Under the pieces are notes generated by a model. It had not been told where the DNA came from and made no database searches. It saw only the letters and a list, made by a program, of their open reading frames with translations. A DNA stretch of 64,000 nucleotides from Amborella trichopoda. Lineage: Eukaryota; Streptophyta; Magnoliopsida; Amborellales; Amborellaceae. The position numbers and the translations under genes are program-made. The stretch is taken from NCBI RefSeq assembly GCF_000471905.2, contig NW_006500065.1, positions 3,354,450 to 3,418,449 of the forward strand, written 5' to 3'. Below are positions 1 through 10,474 of the stretch, piece by piece; position 1 is the stretch's first letter, and each line of letters opens with the position of its first letter.

Positions 1-474
1 GGGTAGGTGGCATCCTGGGTTTGCCAAGTGACAGTCTTAATATCATGCAAATTGACAAGTGGCAGGGTCGAAGCATGCATCAAGCAGGTGGCAACCATGG
101 GCTGTGCACAGGCTTGACGACATCACGCACGACGACACTCTTTTCTGCTTCTTCTCATTGTCGTGAACACGCTCTCTTCTTCTTTCTCTTATCGCCACGC
201 ACAATCTGCCGCCCGCACTCTCTCTTCTTCTTTCTCTTAACGTTGGGCGCACTCTGTCGCGCACACTCTCTCTTCTTCTTTCTCCTACCGCCATGTGCAC
301 TCTCTCTTCTTCTTTCTCTTACCGTCGCACGCACTGCACCGCACACTCTCTCTCCTTATTTTTCTTACCACTGCACGCACAGTACTATTAGCTAAGAAAA
401 ATCTGAGTCGTTACTGAGGACCTCATCACCGGAGGGAGTCTTTCCCTGAGTTCTTTTGTGGGCTTTTAAGGCAG
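1..474. repeat. CT-rich minisatellite and degenerate LTR-like DNA
   Basis: Between about 165 and 380 five imperfect units of roughly 36-48 bp follow each other. Each has a CT-rich core (CTCTCTTCTTCTTTCTCTTA) followed by a GC-rich piece (CGCCACGCACAATCTGCC). Open frames here encode only low-complexity peptides and are not genes. The mix of a CT tract with short GC-rich inserts is the same design as the post-TATA part of the family LTRs, so this is probably a plus-oriented LTR fragment. Its ends are not clear, and I recognise nothing in 381-474. Confidence 0.6.
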
Positions 475-1263
475 GACGAGTCTGCAAAGGGTATTGCAAG
501 AGGGTACTCTTAAGGAAAGCTTTCGAGTACCAGGTCTTGAGTGGTTCAACTGGAGGAGATGGGACGAACGGGGAAGGAGACAGCTGCCATTGACCTTTCG
601 GTAGGGAGCTCGAGGTAGGCTTTGGGGGTGGGGAGCGTGCGCCCTTTGAAGAAGGGTTCTGGGAGACCTAGGGGTCAACCCGGGCTCGAGCAGCTGGTCC
701 GACCTTAGGAGGCCGAGTACCGCGAGCATGTGTGCATAAGCTAATGTCCTTGTGACCACCCCTTACAAGGTGTGCAAGTATGTGCAGAGGGGGATGACGA
801 GGGGGTCGTCTCTCGTATGCTCAGGCAGATGCAGCAACAGGCTTGCCACGAATAGTAGAATGCACATGCAGAGGGTGTACAAGGCCAGGTTCAAGAAGAC
901 CTGAACCTGGGCAGTGGTTTGAGGCAACTTGAGGGTTGCCTTGAGGTGCGTCTCGAGCGGATGAACCATGAGCTCGGGTGTGTGTGGGAGGTGGCGGCCT
1001 TAGGACCCCTTCTTTGGTGTGTCGAGCCTGTTATTATAGGGGCACGAGGTGGTAGAAAATGGGGGGCGGCCTTACGGTGACCCATAAGAGCAATGGCAAA
1101 TGGACTGCATTTTGTAGGAAGGGAAGGGACAACTTTTCGAGTGCCCCGAGCAGTGGGACCGAGAAGTGATTTGCCGGTAGCAGGGTGCATGCAATTTGTG
1201 GTAGCTGCTGTGCCACCCATGTAAGGTGCTTTGGCGGAGGGTCCGCCAAAGCGACGAGATGGG
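475..1263 (-). pseudogene. Leader ORF (upstream of gag) of copy Y, truncated
   Basis: This is the proline- and arginine-rich region that lies between primer-binding site and gag in this family. It matches the plus-strand copy at 47500-48225, for example the GLTPxSP peptide and the GGTSTxH/CMHPxxGKS regions. The reading frame is broken several times. Its upstream end joins the LTR directly at 1264 without a primer-binding site. Its downstream end stops matching near 508, just after the AAGAGTACC sequence where two other leader copies in the window also stop. No function is known to me for this ORF; Tat-lineage elements often carry an extra ORF before gag. Non-functional as it stands. Confidence 0.6.
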
Positions 1264-2430
1264 TGGTTAGATGCCTTGATCTAGCCTCTGGGTTGGGTTG
1301 ACCTGGTGGCGAGGTTCTGGATTCGAGATGGACCCAGGACCTAAGATCGCTTTCTCGTGAACCGTGTGAAGAAGACACATGCAGGAATACAAATTGGTGA
1401 GAGATGAATTAGGTTCGCAAGGCGGGACTCACCTGACGTGGGTTCATGACATGCTCAAGCTAACTCGCATGAGCACCCTCTTAGATCATGTTGAAAGGCC
1501 CCTGGCATGTGGCCCGTTCAGATTCGCCTCCCTTGACCTGTTTTCTTCTTACCTACAAAACACACACACACATTAGAGTATAGACAAGTGGGTCTGAGGA
1601 CCCCTTCTTGTCATAAGGTGAACACACATGTGCGTATGTGCTCGAGGAGAAGTGAAAGAAATAACATAAAAAAGTCCATGTCAATTCGACAGCCTTATGG
1701 CGTCTCCTTGGTGAGGGACTTTTAGTAAGGTCCTATAGTAAAGAAAGAAAGAAACAGGTGAGATAGAGAGAAGAAAGAAGAGTTTGAAGGCTAGTATGTC
1801 TTTCAACTAGTCCTTCAGAGAAAATGGAGTGGAGGTTGGTTTGGATTTCACCCAACTCATTAGAGGGAAAGAACAGAAATTTTTGCAGAGAGAAGAAGAA
1901 GAGGAAAAATGGGAGAAGTAATGAAAGTCAGCTTGTCTCTCGCTGAACTTTTCGAAAAGAGAGGGTAAGGGAGGAAAGAGAATGAAGATGTTTAACCCCA
2001 CAGCTAGACGTGCGTAATGGCAAGACTAGCGTGATGATTGATCTGGCGTGGCAGCTAGACGGGCACGTTAACTGGACCGACACAATGACTAGACTACTCG
2101 ATGACATGTAAGGACCAAAGTTTTCCAGTCACAGTAACATGCACGGTGGTAGGAGTCTACTGAGAAGAGGCATCGCCGTCTGTGGTTCAAGAGGCATCGC
2201 CATTTGTGACTCAAGGAGGAGCACCGCACGTGAACAAGAGATGCGCAACTCTATTTGGGGATTCGCCGTATGTGAATGAGGAGTAATGCCGGCTGTGAAG
2301 AGAGAGAGTAAGTCAGTGCCGTGCATGAAAAGTCAGCACCACATGTGAAAAGTCAGCGCTGTGCGTGAAAAGTCAGCACCGCGCGTGAAGGGTCAGCGCT
2401 GTCTGTGAAATGGGAGAGGCATCGCTACCT
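1264..2430 (-). mobile_element. LTR-Y, 3' part of a Tat-lineage LTR (truncated)
   Basis: On the plus strand it starts TGGTTAGATGCC, the complement of the family LTR end GGCATCTAACCA. It then carries the conserved end-proximal blocks also seen at 7277, 21220 and 58820, such as CACCCTCTTAGATCA, CGCCTCCCTTGACCT and GACAAGTGGG. From about 1740 it becomes purine-rich and then shows the GGCAGCTAGACGGGCACG block typical of the LTR centre. The promoter half is absent: LTR similarity is lost around the G25 run. The neighbouring LTR at 4221 repeats some of the same internal blocks, so the two are separate LTR fragments rather than one LTR split by an insertion. Confidence 0.7.
2310..2409. repeat. 20-bp tandem repeat, 5 copies
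   Basis: The unit AAGTCAGCGCCGTGCGTGAA is repeated five times head to tail, with changes mainly in the CGCCGTGCG core. It is preceded by looser repeats of the type GGCATCGCCGTCTGTG from about 2150. It belongs to the low-complexity centre of LTR-Y. Confidence 0.8.
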
Positions 2431-2446
2431 CTGTAAGGAGGGAAAA

Positions 2447-2471
2447 GGGGGGGGGGGGGGGGGGGGGGGGG
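2447..2471. repeat. Homopolymer of 25 G
   Basis: An uninterrupted run of 25 guanines, the longest homopolymer in the window. It sits exactly where the LTR-Y sequence gives way to unrelated AT-richer DNA. It may have grown from a purine tract at the junction, or it may be partly a sequencing or assembly artefact. Confidence 0.9.
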
Positions 2472-2774
2472 CAACTTTTATTTTGAAATTGTCTCAAAAT
2501 ACCTCAAGGATTGAGAGTTATCGTGATATGAAGCAGGGTATGTTGCTCTCTTGTATACAGTAGGGTGCAGCTTGCAAACCCCCGTTTTCATGTACCTCTA
2601 AGAGGTCAAAATGGGTCCAATTGTCTTCAAACCACCCCCTTGTGAAAGATAGATGTGCCTAGTATAAAAATCGGTTTTGGAATCATTTTCAAATTCTAAA
2701 TGAACCAAAATTTAGGACCCTATTAGTGAGCGCACATCACTGCCTATAATTGTTGAAGATTGAGCTGTAACACT

Positions 2775-2980
2775 TAGATATTGCTACTGTTACTGTGATA
2801 CTGCTACTGTTACTATGATACTACTACTGTTATTGTGATACTGCTATTGTTACCGTGATGCTGCAACTGTTACTATGATACTGCTATTGTTACTGTGATA
2901 CTGCTATTGTTACTGTGATACTGCTACTGTTACTGTGATACTGCTACTGTTACTGTGATACTGCTACGGTCACTATGATA
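2775..2980. repeat. 20-bp minisatellite, about 10 copies
   Basis: The unit GATACTGCTACTGTTACTGT repeats with an exact 20-bp period, so successive copies stay in register. Variation is almost only C/T at a few positions. It is followed directly by a different short array. Confidence 0.9.
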
Positions 2981-3044
2981 TTGTGAATATGACACTATGA
3001 TATTGTGAATATGACACTGTGACATTGTGAATATGATTCTGCGA
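2979..3044. repeat. 22-bp repeat, 3 copies
   Basis: Three copies of a unit close to TGATATTGTGAATATGACAC plus two more bases adjoin the 20-bp array. The TGATA/TGTGA words are shared with it, so it probably arose from the same seed. Confidence 0.8.
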
Positions 3045-4579
3045 TACTGGTAAGCTGAACTGACTTTGACCACTATGCAATGGGTCACTCATTGGTAGTG
3101 GGTAATGTGATATTTTTATACTGTGAGACACTATTCCTTTGACCACCACACAATGGGTCACCCATTGGTGGTTGGATACTGTTTGCCGGCTACTGATTTG
3201 ACTGTACCTTGACCCCAATGATAAGAATGCGGTCGGGATGTGAAACTACATAGTAGGGTGGGTTACTCTCCCCTAATTGTATTGGGCACTATGCATTGAG
3301 ACATCCAATGGTAGTGTAATGCTCTCTCGTTAGAAGGGCATAAGGAGAGGGTCGTGTCTTGCAAGGCCACTGCCTATCGAATACCCCAAAGCACGCTGGG
3401 GACGTGTGTATGTGTGTGAGGGTATTATGAAGTAGGACACTCACTTGTCATTGTCCTCGCTCCTGAATGAGGGTAGAAGTTTCATGCCACAGGGTTGGCT
3501 TAACCAGATCAATGAAATTTCTATTTCATGAGTAGGCTTCTCTAGCTTTCACTGCATAAATTGTGAGCTGTTAATCTTACTGTCTGCTAAAAATGAAATG
3601 ATTTATGCACTGCATATTCTTGATAAATGAACTGTGTTTATCTTTTCATTTTGAATGTGTTAAAGGGGCACAATAGAGGAGATTTTCTTGATACCTCTGT
3701 AAATTAGTGAGCACTGTTTACTGTTATCACTATTTATAAAGTTGGAATGCAATGGTGCAGATTTGCTTATTGAGCTATTAGCTCATTCCATTTTGCTCCC
3801 ATGACTGTAGAGTGAAGAGTGTCAGCCTCTGATAAGAATGCGGGTAGCTGTGCTGTGTTCGGGTCGTTAAAACTTGAAGTTTTGTGGAGTTGCCTTCAAA
3901 AGCTTTTCAAAGTATGTATTTAGTGGTTATGCCACTGTGATGTTTATATTAAGCCTTGTATTTTGAGCCATTAGTGCCTTGGATAAATTGTAAGAAACTT
4001 TTGGATATTAGATGTTATTGAAATGACTGTGCTTTTGGACTTTTATCTGTCTCAATGATTGGATTTTTATTTTATTTCATGTTTTGCTCTTGATTCCATG
4101 TTTTTATGCGTTGAGCCACTCCCACTTGAGTGGCGTTCACCACCTCATGTTCCGGTCTCGCACTATGCTGCCCTCTGGTAGGTATGGTATGGGGTCATAG
4201 GGCGGGGTCAAGACACGACAAGACTGGAGCAATGACTAATCTGGCACAGTGACTGGTCTTGCGACAGCTAGGCGGGCACGGTAACTAGACCGGCACAATG
4301 GCTAGACTACTCGACGATAAGACTTGCACGATGAGTATCCTGACGCAATGACTAGTCTGGCGTGGCAGCTAGACGGGCACGGTAACTTGACCGGCACAAC
4401 AACTAAACTACTTGACATCAAGATTGACACAACAACACAAGGTTCAAGCAGCCCTCTAGTCAAACAAACAAAAGGAGAAAGAATAGAAAGAAGCTTATGC
4501 TCAGTAGTGTGTGTTGTTGTGCAGGGTAAAAAGTGGGAAGGAAGCAAGGTTTCACTTGGCGGTGCTTATTGCCGCGTGT

Positions 4580-5020
4580 GATAGAGAGAAGAGAGGACAT
4601 CACGCTCGGCAACATTCACTACCATGCGCAATAGACAGAGGGAGAGAAGGGAATGTCGCGCTCGGTAGTATGTACTACCACGCGCAATAGATAGAAAGAA
4701 GAGAACATCACGTTCGGCATTTGCACTGTTGTGCGCACTGGACTGACAGAGAAAAGAAAGTTATGTTTGGCATTTGCACTGCCGTGCGCAACAGACTGAG
4801 AGAGAGAAGAAAGTCACACTCGTCATTTTCACTGGCATGCTCAACGAACAGAGAGGGAAGAGAACATCATGCTTAGTAGTACTCACTGCCACAGGCAACA
4901 GACTGAGAGAGAGAATAAAGTCACGCTCGGAATTTGCACGGCCATGTGCAATAAATCAGAGCGGGAAGAGAACGTCACGCTTGGCAGTACTCATTACCGC
5001 ACACAACATACTGAGAGAAA
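4580..5020. repeat. About 54-bp tandem repeat with hairpin core, 8 copies
   Basis: Eight degenerate units of 52-56 bp follow the pattern GAGAGAAGAGAACATCACGCTCGG, spacer, CCGTGCGCAACAGACT. At least the unit at 4658-4685 can fold: GCGCTCGGTAGTA faces TACTACCACGCGC with 11 of 13 pairs and a 2-base loop. Other units pair less well. Confidence 0.75.
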
Positions 5021-5380
5021 CATGAGGCAAGAAAGAAGCAGAGAGAAAAAGAAAGAGAAGATAAAGAAAAGGAAATAAGAAAGAGAGAAAAGGAAAGAGA
5101 GAAGAAAGAAAATGAAAGCAAATAAGAAAGAGAGAAAAGGAAAGAGAGAAGAAAGAAAAGGAAAGGAGTGAGAAAAAGAAAGAAAAGAAGAAGAAGAGAG
5201 ATAGAGAAGAGATAAAGAAGAGAGAGCAAGAAGAAAGAGAAAGGAGAGAGAAAGAAAAGAGAGAAAGAGTGGAGGGAGAAAGAGTAGAGAGAAAGAAGAG
5301 AGAGAAAGAAGAGAGGGAAAGAAGAGAGGGAAAGAAGAGAGAAAGAAGAAAGAGAAAGAAGAGAGAGAAAGTTATCTTAC
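5020..5380. repeat. GA-rich low-complexity tract
   Basis: Almost pure A/G on the plus strand (GAAAGAGAGAA words), so CT-rich in the sense of the LTR. It lies just downstream of the TATA box of LTR-Z. Reading frames through it encode Lys/Glu/Arg or Ser/Leu/Phe repeats and are not genes. The same tract recurs at the same place in every promoter-bearing LTR here. Confidence 0.9.
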
Positions 5381-5515
5381 ACCCAAGAGTACCGCCTAAA
5401 GTCTTCTCTCTCCTCTCTCCTCTCTCTCTCTCTCTCCAAGATGTGACCCAAAACTCAAATGAAAAACGTAATTTTTATTACTGAAAGAAGGGTCCATTAC
5501 ATGACGTGCGTGCTT

Positions 5516-5525
5516 GTTTATATAG
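5516..5525 (-). promoter_or_regulatory. TATA box of LTR-Z
   Basis: CTATATAAAC on the minus strand, preceded by the family motif GGGCCCCACTT and followed 36 bp on by AATAAA at 5474-5479. The position matches the TATA boxes of the other LTRs. Confidence 0.65.
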
Positions 5526-6391
5526 AAGTGGGGCCCAAACATGAGTGTACAATCAAAAGTTGACCTAATTGCTAAAAATTAACAATTAAGTGAATTAAAG
5601 AAATTTTAAGAAAATGGGGCAAAATGACGATTTTTCCCTTACATCAACAATCCACAAAGTTTCAATTGAGTCCCTGATGTGCTCAAGAACTCTTGCGATC
5701 TTCCCGAGTTGGTTCGGGTCTTTCCGGTCTCCGTTCAGCTGAAAGATGATTCTTTTCTTATTCAGCTTGGGAAGACGGTCGTTTTGATGCCACTTTCGAG
5801 CCATGGATCGGGTCTTTGGGCCATGATCACGAAGTGTGAAAATAACGAGAAACATGCGATCTTTGTTTAAAGAATACTCCCATTTCTCGATATTTTTAGA
5901 TGATTTCTTTTGTAAATATCGATGGGAAAGTCGTCGTGAGAGCTTGACGATGAACGTGGCTTGATTTGGTGCTTGAATGATCATTTTCTATTTTTGATCT
6001 TTTGGCAGGAATTTGGTTTCCGGTGGCCGAAAAGTGCAGCAATTTCGTACTCGTCGTGCGTTGAATCTGGTCATCCATCACATGCAAGGTTTGGCTCCAA
6101 TGAAGCCTTGAACCTTGTGGTCATAATGGGTTTCATTTCGGGTCGATCCACGTGCGAGCGCCATGATGTGGCCACTCGATCGAGGTGTGCTCATGCTGGA
6201 AAATCTGCAACCTTGCCTTAAATCGTCATCTTCTGTCCTGTTTTTCTCCCGACTCGAGTCACGACATGGGTCGTGCCACATATCAAAATGCTCGAATAGA
6301 TGAGACAAACACGCCCATAAAATTTGTGCTTGATTCGACTTGGGATGAGAAAGATACGGTCTTTCAAAGTTGAGCTTGAAATCCATGAACA

Positions 6392-6413
6392 CAGTTTCCA
6401 TTAATGGAAACTG
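6392..6413. promoter_or_regulatory. U3 palindrome, LTR-Z version
   Basis: A perfect inverted repeat with arms CAGTTTCC and GGAAACTG around ATTAAT, flanked by GAAC and GTTC that extend the symmetry with one bulged base. The same position in other LTRs holds a palindrome with different arms (9531, 29614, 61773). Confidence 0.8.
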
Positions 6414-6819
6414 GTTCATTGAGGGTGCACGGTAATAGCGTGTGACCTACCCATTTTGGGTAATTTGGCCATAACTTTGTTTAAGAATCGTTTGACGCTC
6501 TGATGAAAGGGCTATAGTTATAAGGTCTATTTCAGGGCGGTAGAGGCTGATTTTCCCAATACGATTTCTGCATCTGCACTACCTTAAACTCATCGGATTG
6601 CGACGAAACTTGGCAAATATTCTTAGAAGACCTTTATCCACATTTTTGAATCTCCTTAGGTCATTATGAGACTATTTGAAATTTTCCTTATGGATCAGGA
6701 CTTATTCCCCTACGGCTTCCATAGACCGTAGGCATTTTGGTACCTGTGGACCTAGGTTGCATATTGCTTTTCTCTTTATTCGCAACGGGGATATAAGTGT
6801 TAAAAAATACCCTTAAACA

Positions 6820-7276
6820 TCTTGCCCCTGAATTTTTTCCTTCGAGAGAAGCGAGAAGGGTAACATTCAAAATCAAAACTAGTCCTTTGGCCATAAAAAA
6901 GAAACTTATCGGTCATCGGATCAACACGTCCATCAAAGGGGTAGTTGTGCGAAGCTGCTACCCGGAGGGGTGAACAAGGTGCTTAGACATAGAGGCTTTT
7001 AGAGGGAGAAGAGACATTGAGGGATGATTTTAATGTCTACCCCTGTTGGACGTTTTTGGTGGCATTGTTTACTGCTACGACAGATTTGCTTTGACAAGTA
7101 GAGTACCTCTGAGGTCCTATCCTTTTGAGTCCAGGTGGGGGCTTTTTGTTGGCGTATCCCGAACATCTGGTCCAGTTAGGGAGGGGATTTGTCGAGGCGG
7201 TCATGATTGGCTTCACCTTGGTTTTTGTAGGAAGGTATTGACCTGGTTTGACAGTTTCTTGCATGTTGTGGATGTT
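6820..7276 (-). mobile_element. End of the 3'UTR and purine tract of copy Z
   Basis: Minus strand: the purine tract CAGGGGCAAGA abuts the LTR start at 6819. Further right the sequence matches the 3'UTR end of copies A and B, with the GGGAGAAGAGACATTGAGGGAT block at about 6999-7025 and a following GTTGGACG. Beyond about 7050 similarity fades and I recognise nothing specific up to 7276, where LTR A begins. Copy A appears to have landed here and cut Z off from its internal region. Confidence 0.6.
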
Positions 7277-8039
7277 TGGTTAGATGCCTCGATCTCACCC
7301 TTGGGTCAGGATGACTTGGTGGCACGTGTCTCGGGTTTCAAAGAAAACCCGTGACTTGGGACCGCTCTCTCGAAAACCTTGTTAAGAAACAAGGGCAGGT
7401 ACACCAAACGGTGAGAGAGGAATTTTATATGAGGCGGGACACACCTCATCTGGGTCTGTGACTCACTTGGGCTAACTCACACGGGCACCCTCTTAGATCA
7501 CATCAGAAAGCCCTCCAGTTTTATAACTGGTTCGAAATCGCCTCCCTTGACCTGTACTCTATTATTTCTGCGATCACACACACATGGTTAATTTTACAAG
7601 ACAAGTGCGCCAAGGGACGCCACCTTGTCTTTGGGCAAATGCATACGAGCATGCGCATTCAAAAGAAGAAGGAAAGAATAAGAGGATAAAGATTGGGGTG
7701 ATAAAAGGAGAAGGAATAAGTAGAATAAAAGAAAGAGAAGAGAAGAAAGAGAAGAGAAGAAAGAGAAGAGAAGAAAGAGAAGAGAAGAAAGAGAAATTTA
7801 ACCAAGTGGCTAAACTGACACAGTGGCTAGACCAGTATAGTGACTAATTTTGCATGGTAGCAAGGCGGGCACGATAACTCAGACGAGCATGACGGCTTAA
7901 CTACTCGACGACGGAACCACCACCAACCAGCCTGACACTATGGCTAGTCTGACGTGGCAGCAAGACGGATACGGTAACTCAGACTGACATGATGGCTAAA
8001 CTGCTCAAGGACAAGACTACCATGACAGTGCTAGACTTA

Positions 8040-8530
8040 ACCTATCCCTTGGTCAAACAAGAGAGGAAGAAGAAAGAAGAGAGAAGAAAAAGATGGAGTA
8101 AAGGAAAGAGAGGAAGGAGTAAGAGAAGAATAGTGAGAGAGAAGAAGGAAGAAAAGCAAACTGTCATGCTTGGCGACAATTACCGCTGTACATGACAGAG
8201 GAAGAGCGAGAAAGGAAGGATAGTAGAGAGAGAAGGAAAGGGGAGAAATAAGATTAGGAAAGAGAAGAGAGAGAAAGGAACGAAATAAGAGAGAGATTAA
8301 GAAAGATAGGAGAGAAGACTAGGAAAGAGAGAGAATGAGAAGGGAAAGAACATAAAAGAGAGAGAAAGAAAGGAGGAAGCAGATTAGGAAAGAGAGACGA
8401 GAGAGAAGAGGAGAGTGAGACATGCATGGTGATGCTTACTGCTATGCATGTCGAGAGAGAGAAGAAGAGGAGAGAGAGAAGAGAGAGAGAGGAGAGAGAA
8501 GAGAGGAGAGAGAAAATTACCTTCACCGAG
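8040..8530. repeat. GA-rich tract with two hairpins, LTR A
   Basis: AG-rich DNA on the plus strand is interrupted twice by GC-richer inverted repeats. CTGTCATG at 8161-8168 faces CATGACAG at 8191-8198 (8 perfect pairs). GACATGCAT at 8419-8427 faces ATGCATGTC at 8444-8452 (9 perfect pairs). In the LTR sense this is just downstream of the TATA box and would be in the transcript leader. Confidence 0.8.
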
Positions 8531-8650
8531 GGGTACTGGGTTTTTTCTTATATCTCTTCTCTTTATCTCTCTCTCAAAGACATGCCTACAATCTCAATGC
8601 AAACTCTAAATTTTATTCATGAGGTTGAAGCCTTTTACAATGCGACATAA

Positions 8651-8663
8651 CATGTATTTATAG
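8651..8663 (-). promoter_or_regulatory. TATA box of LTR A
   Basis: CTATAAATACATG on the minus strand, preceded by GGGCCCAACC-like sequence conserved between LTRs. AATAAA lies about 35 bp downstream (8612-8617), implying a very short R region if that signal is used for polyadenylation. Confidence 0.75.
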
Positions 8664-9530
8664 GGTTGGGCCTAAAACATGGGTGGATGCCCAAAAATTA
8701 CCCTAATTGCTAAAAAATATAATTTTTTTGAATTAAAATAAAATCTAAAAATGGGTGCAAAATTATGGTTTTGCCCCTGTCCAACAATACACGAAATTTC
8801 AAAATAGTCCTTGCTGCAACCAAGGAACGTGTTCAATTTTCCTAGGATGATTCAGAGTTGCTCCGACGGCCACTTGGCCAAAAGATGATAACTTTCTCGT
8901 TGGGCTCGGCATGACGATCAACTTGATGCTAACTTTGAGCCACGGATCTTGTTTTTAGGCCACGATCATGCGACTTGAAGATTGTACGAAACTTGAAAAA
9001 CTTTTAATTGATAGTGCACGCGTTTCTTGATGTATTTCCTTGGTTTTTTTTGTTGAATTGCACTGAGCATGCCGTCATGATAGCATCACAACAAACACAA
9101 CTCGATTTTATGCGCGAACAAAGATTTTACCATTTTGGTTTTTGGTCGGATTTTGGATTCTGGCTGCCATAATTCTACAACAAATTTAACATTGTCGTAC
9201 ACAAATCTAGATATCCATCATGCACGGGGTCTGGACCAGTGGTAGCCTTAGACCTTATACACACAATGCAACTAGTTTCATATCGATCGGGTGTGCGAGC
9301 ACCATGATATGGCCGCTCGAGTGGGATGCACTACCGTTGATTTTTTGCAACTCTTGTTCTCGATCGTCATCTTCTCTCTAGCTTTTCTCCATGCTCGGAC
9401 ATCGTCACGGGACGTGCCACATATCAAAATGCTCATCTTGACAAGACGAACACACTCACAAAATTTTAATGTGACCTGTCTCGTAAGAGGGAGATATGAG
9501 TCCCGAAAGTTACTGGTCGTGACTGTGAAA

Positions 9531-9556
9531 ACCAGTCTCCTTTAATGGAGATTGGT
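9531..9556. promoter_or_regulatory. U3 palindrome, LTR A version
   Basis: Arms ACCAGTCTCC and GGAGATTGGT flank TTTAAT. All ten positions pair, one as G-T. Compared with LTR-Z, several arm positions changed on both sides. Confidence 0.75.
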
Positions 9557-10184
9557 GCAGGGAGGGCGCACAGGAATAGAGTGCGATCTCTCATTTTTCA
9601 GTCTTTTGCTCATAACTTTGTCCTGGAACGTTTGTTTAAGCCTAAATTTGACCCTTGGAGGTTTTCAACTGTGCCGGATCCAATGACAATGGTCCCACAG
9701 CCATTTGAAGCTCTGTTAATAGAGCTCTAGCTAAGTCCATTTCAAGGTGTTAGAGATCGATTTTTCAAAAACTGTTTCTTTGTCTACACTGCCTTAAACA
9801 TGTCGAATTGTGATGAAACATGGCAGGTGGCCTTTTGGCATCTTTAGGAAGATCCTTACCCATTCTGGGGCAATTCTGAGACTATAAAAAATTCCACTTT
9901 AAGTCAGGCCTTTATTGACCGGCTTCTCTTTTATTTTGCATCGGGGACTCAAGGTGCTGAAAATGTCTTCAAATAGCTTGCCTTGTTGAATGTTGTTCTT
10001 CAAGAGAAGCGAGAAGGACAACATTCGAAAAATTTCCTTCGGCTATATTACTTTTTTCTTCCTAGCCACAGGACCACGTGAACGCGGAGGAGATATCCAC
10101 GCAATGCTGTAACAAGGACGCTCAGATGTTTGGATGCATTTGTCACAGATCCATTCATGGAGACTTTGGGGGAGAAGAGACTTT

Positions 10185-10410
10185 TGAGGGATCCTATCAA
10201 AGTGCTCACCCTCAAGGGACTGTTTGTGATTTGGAGGGATTAGTATTTAAGTCCTCACCCTGTCGGGCGGTACCTGTGATGGCCTTGTGATAATGATTGG
10301 GCTACATGTCCCCCATCTTTGAAGGAATGTCGACTGGGCTACATGTCACCCAGCTCTGAAGAAGGGATGATGACTGGGCTACGTGTCACCCAGCTCTGAA
10401 GAAGGGAGAA
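10185..10410. repeat. Left copy of duplicated 3'UTR segment with GGGCTACATG repeats
   Basis: The sequence TGAGGGATCC...AAGTCCTCACCCT...GGCCTTGTGATAATGA recurs at 11345-11530. It is followed by three imperfect 36-bp units reading GACTGGGCTACATGTCACCC AGCTCTGAAG. The two segments bracket the hairpin satellite. Confidence 0.8.
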
Positions 10411-10474
10411 TATGACGAAGAAAGAAAGAGAGGAGAATAAAGAAAGAGAGAAAAAGAGATAGAAAAGGGGGAGA

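Larger units (their letters stand above)
2472..4220 (+). mobile_element. Probable LTR (solo or partial) of a second retrotransposon family
   Basis: The sequence is unlike the Tat-lineage LTRs around it and has no long ORF. Near 3760-3830 it shows a TTATTGAGCTATTAGCTCA ... GACTGTAG block, and it ends GGGGTCAAGACACGACA at 4220, a layout often seen near the 3' end of plant chromovirus-type LTRs (for example GGTCGTGACA ends). It holds two minisatellites (2775-3044). The left border is hidden by the G25 run and I find no target duplication. The orientation and family are inferences. It could also be a piece of a larger element. Confidence 0.45.
4221..6819 (-). mobile_element. LTR-Z, 3' LTR of a Tat-lineage element (left end lost)
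   Basis: Read on the minus strand it begins TGTTTAAGGG at 6819, directly after a purine tract. It runs through the U3 palindrome (6392-6413), the TATA box (5516-5525), AATAAA (5474-5479), GA-rich DNA and a 54-bp hairpin repeat. It reaches the paired GGCAGCTAGACGGGCACG blocks at 4220-4440 and is cut off there, so the last ~1 kb up to CTAACCA is missing. The 3'UTR piece at 6820-7276 shows this was a 3' LTR. Conserved U3 words match the LTRs ending at 9975, 30044 and 62197. It is diverged from all of them, so it is an old copy. Confidence 0.75.
7277..9975 (-). mobile_element. 3' LTR of copy A
   Basis: A full-length 2.7 kb LTR. On the minus strand it starts TATTTGAAGACATTTTCAGC (9975; the first dinucleotide has become TA) and ends CATCTAACCA (7277). 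In order it holds the U3 palindrome (9531-9556), TATA box (8651-8663), AATAAA (8612-8617), a GA-rich tract with hairpins (about 8000-8530) and the conserved end region. Its end region matches 21220-21797 closely (by eye nearly nine bases in ten), so that fragment is the partner 5' LTR. The purine tract and 3'UTR follow at 9976. A target duplication cannot be tested because the partner LTR is broken. Confidence 0.85.

Noticed and set aside
4570..5010. CRISPR-like array of regularly spaced repeats
   Set aside because: Units are contiguous and degenerate, without unique spacers, and lie inside a plant LTR.
4975..5229. Open frame of mostly Leu, Phe and Ser resembling a membrane protein
   Set aside because: It is the translation of a GA/CT-rich low-complexity tract. 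The same kind of frame appears wherever this tract occurs (8254-8526, 10339-11134, 28162-28656, 45671-46045, 59371-59937, 60095-60851).
1264..6819. A single LTR split by the 2447-4220 insert
   Set aside because: Internal blocks such as GGCAGCTAGACGGGCACG occur on both sides of the insert in overlapping LTR coordinates, and no target duplication is visible, so two LTR fragments are more likely.
9291..9730. Two consecutive open frames (84 and 61 codons) in LTR A
   Set aside because: They lie in U3 antisense to the LTR, are not open in the other LTRs and include the palindrome region; chance frames.
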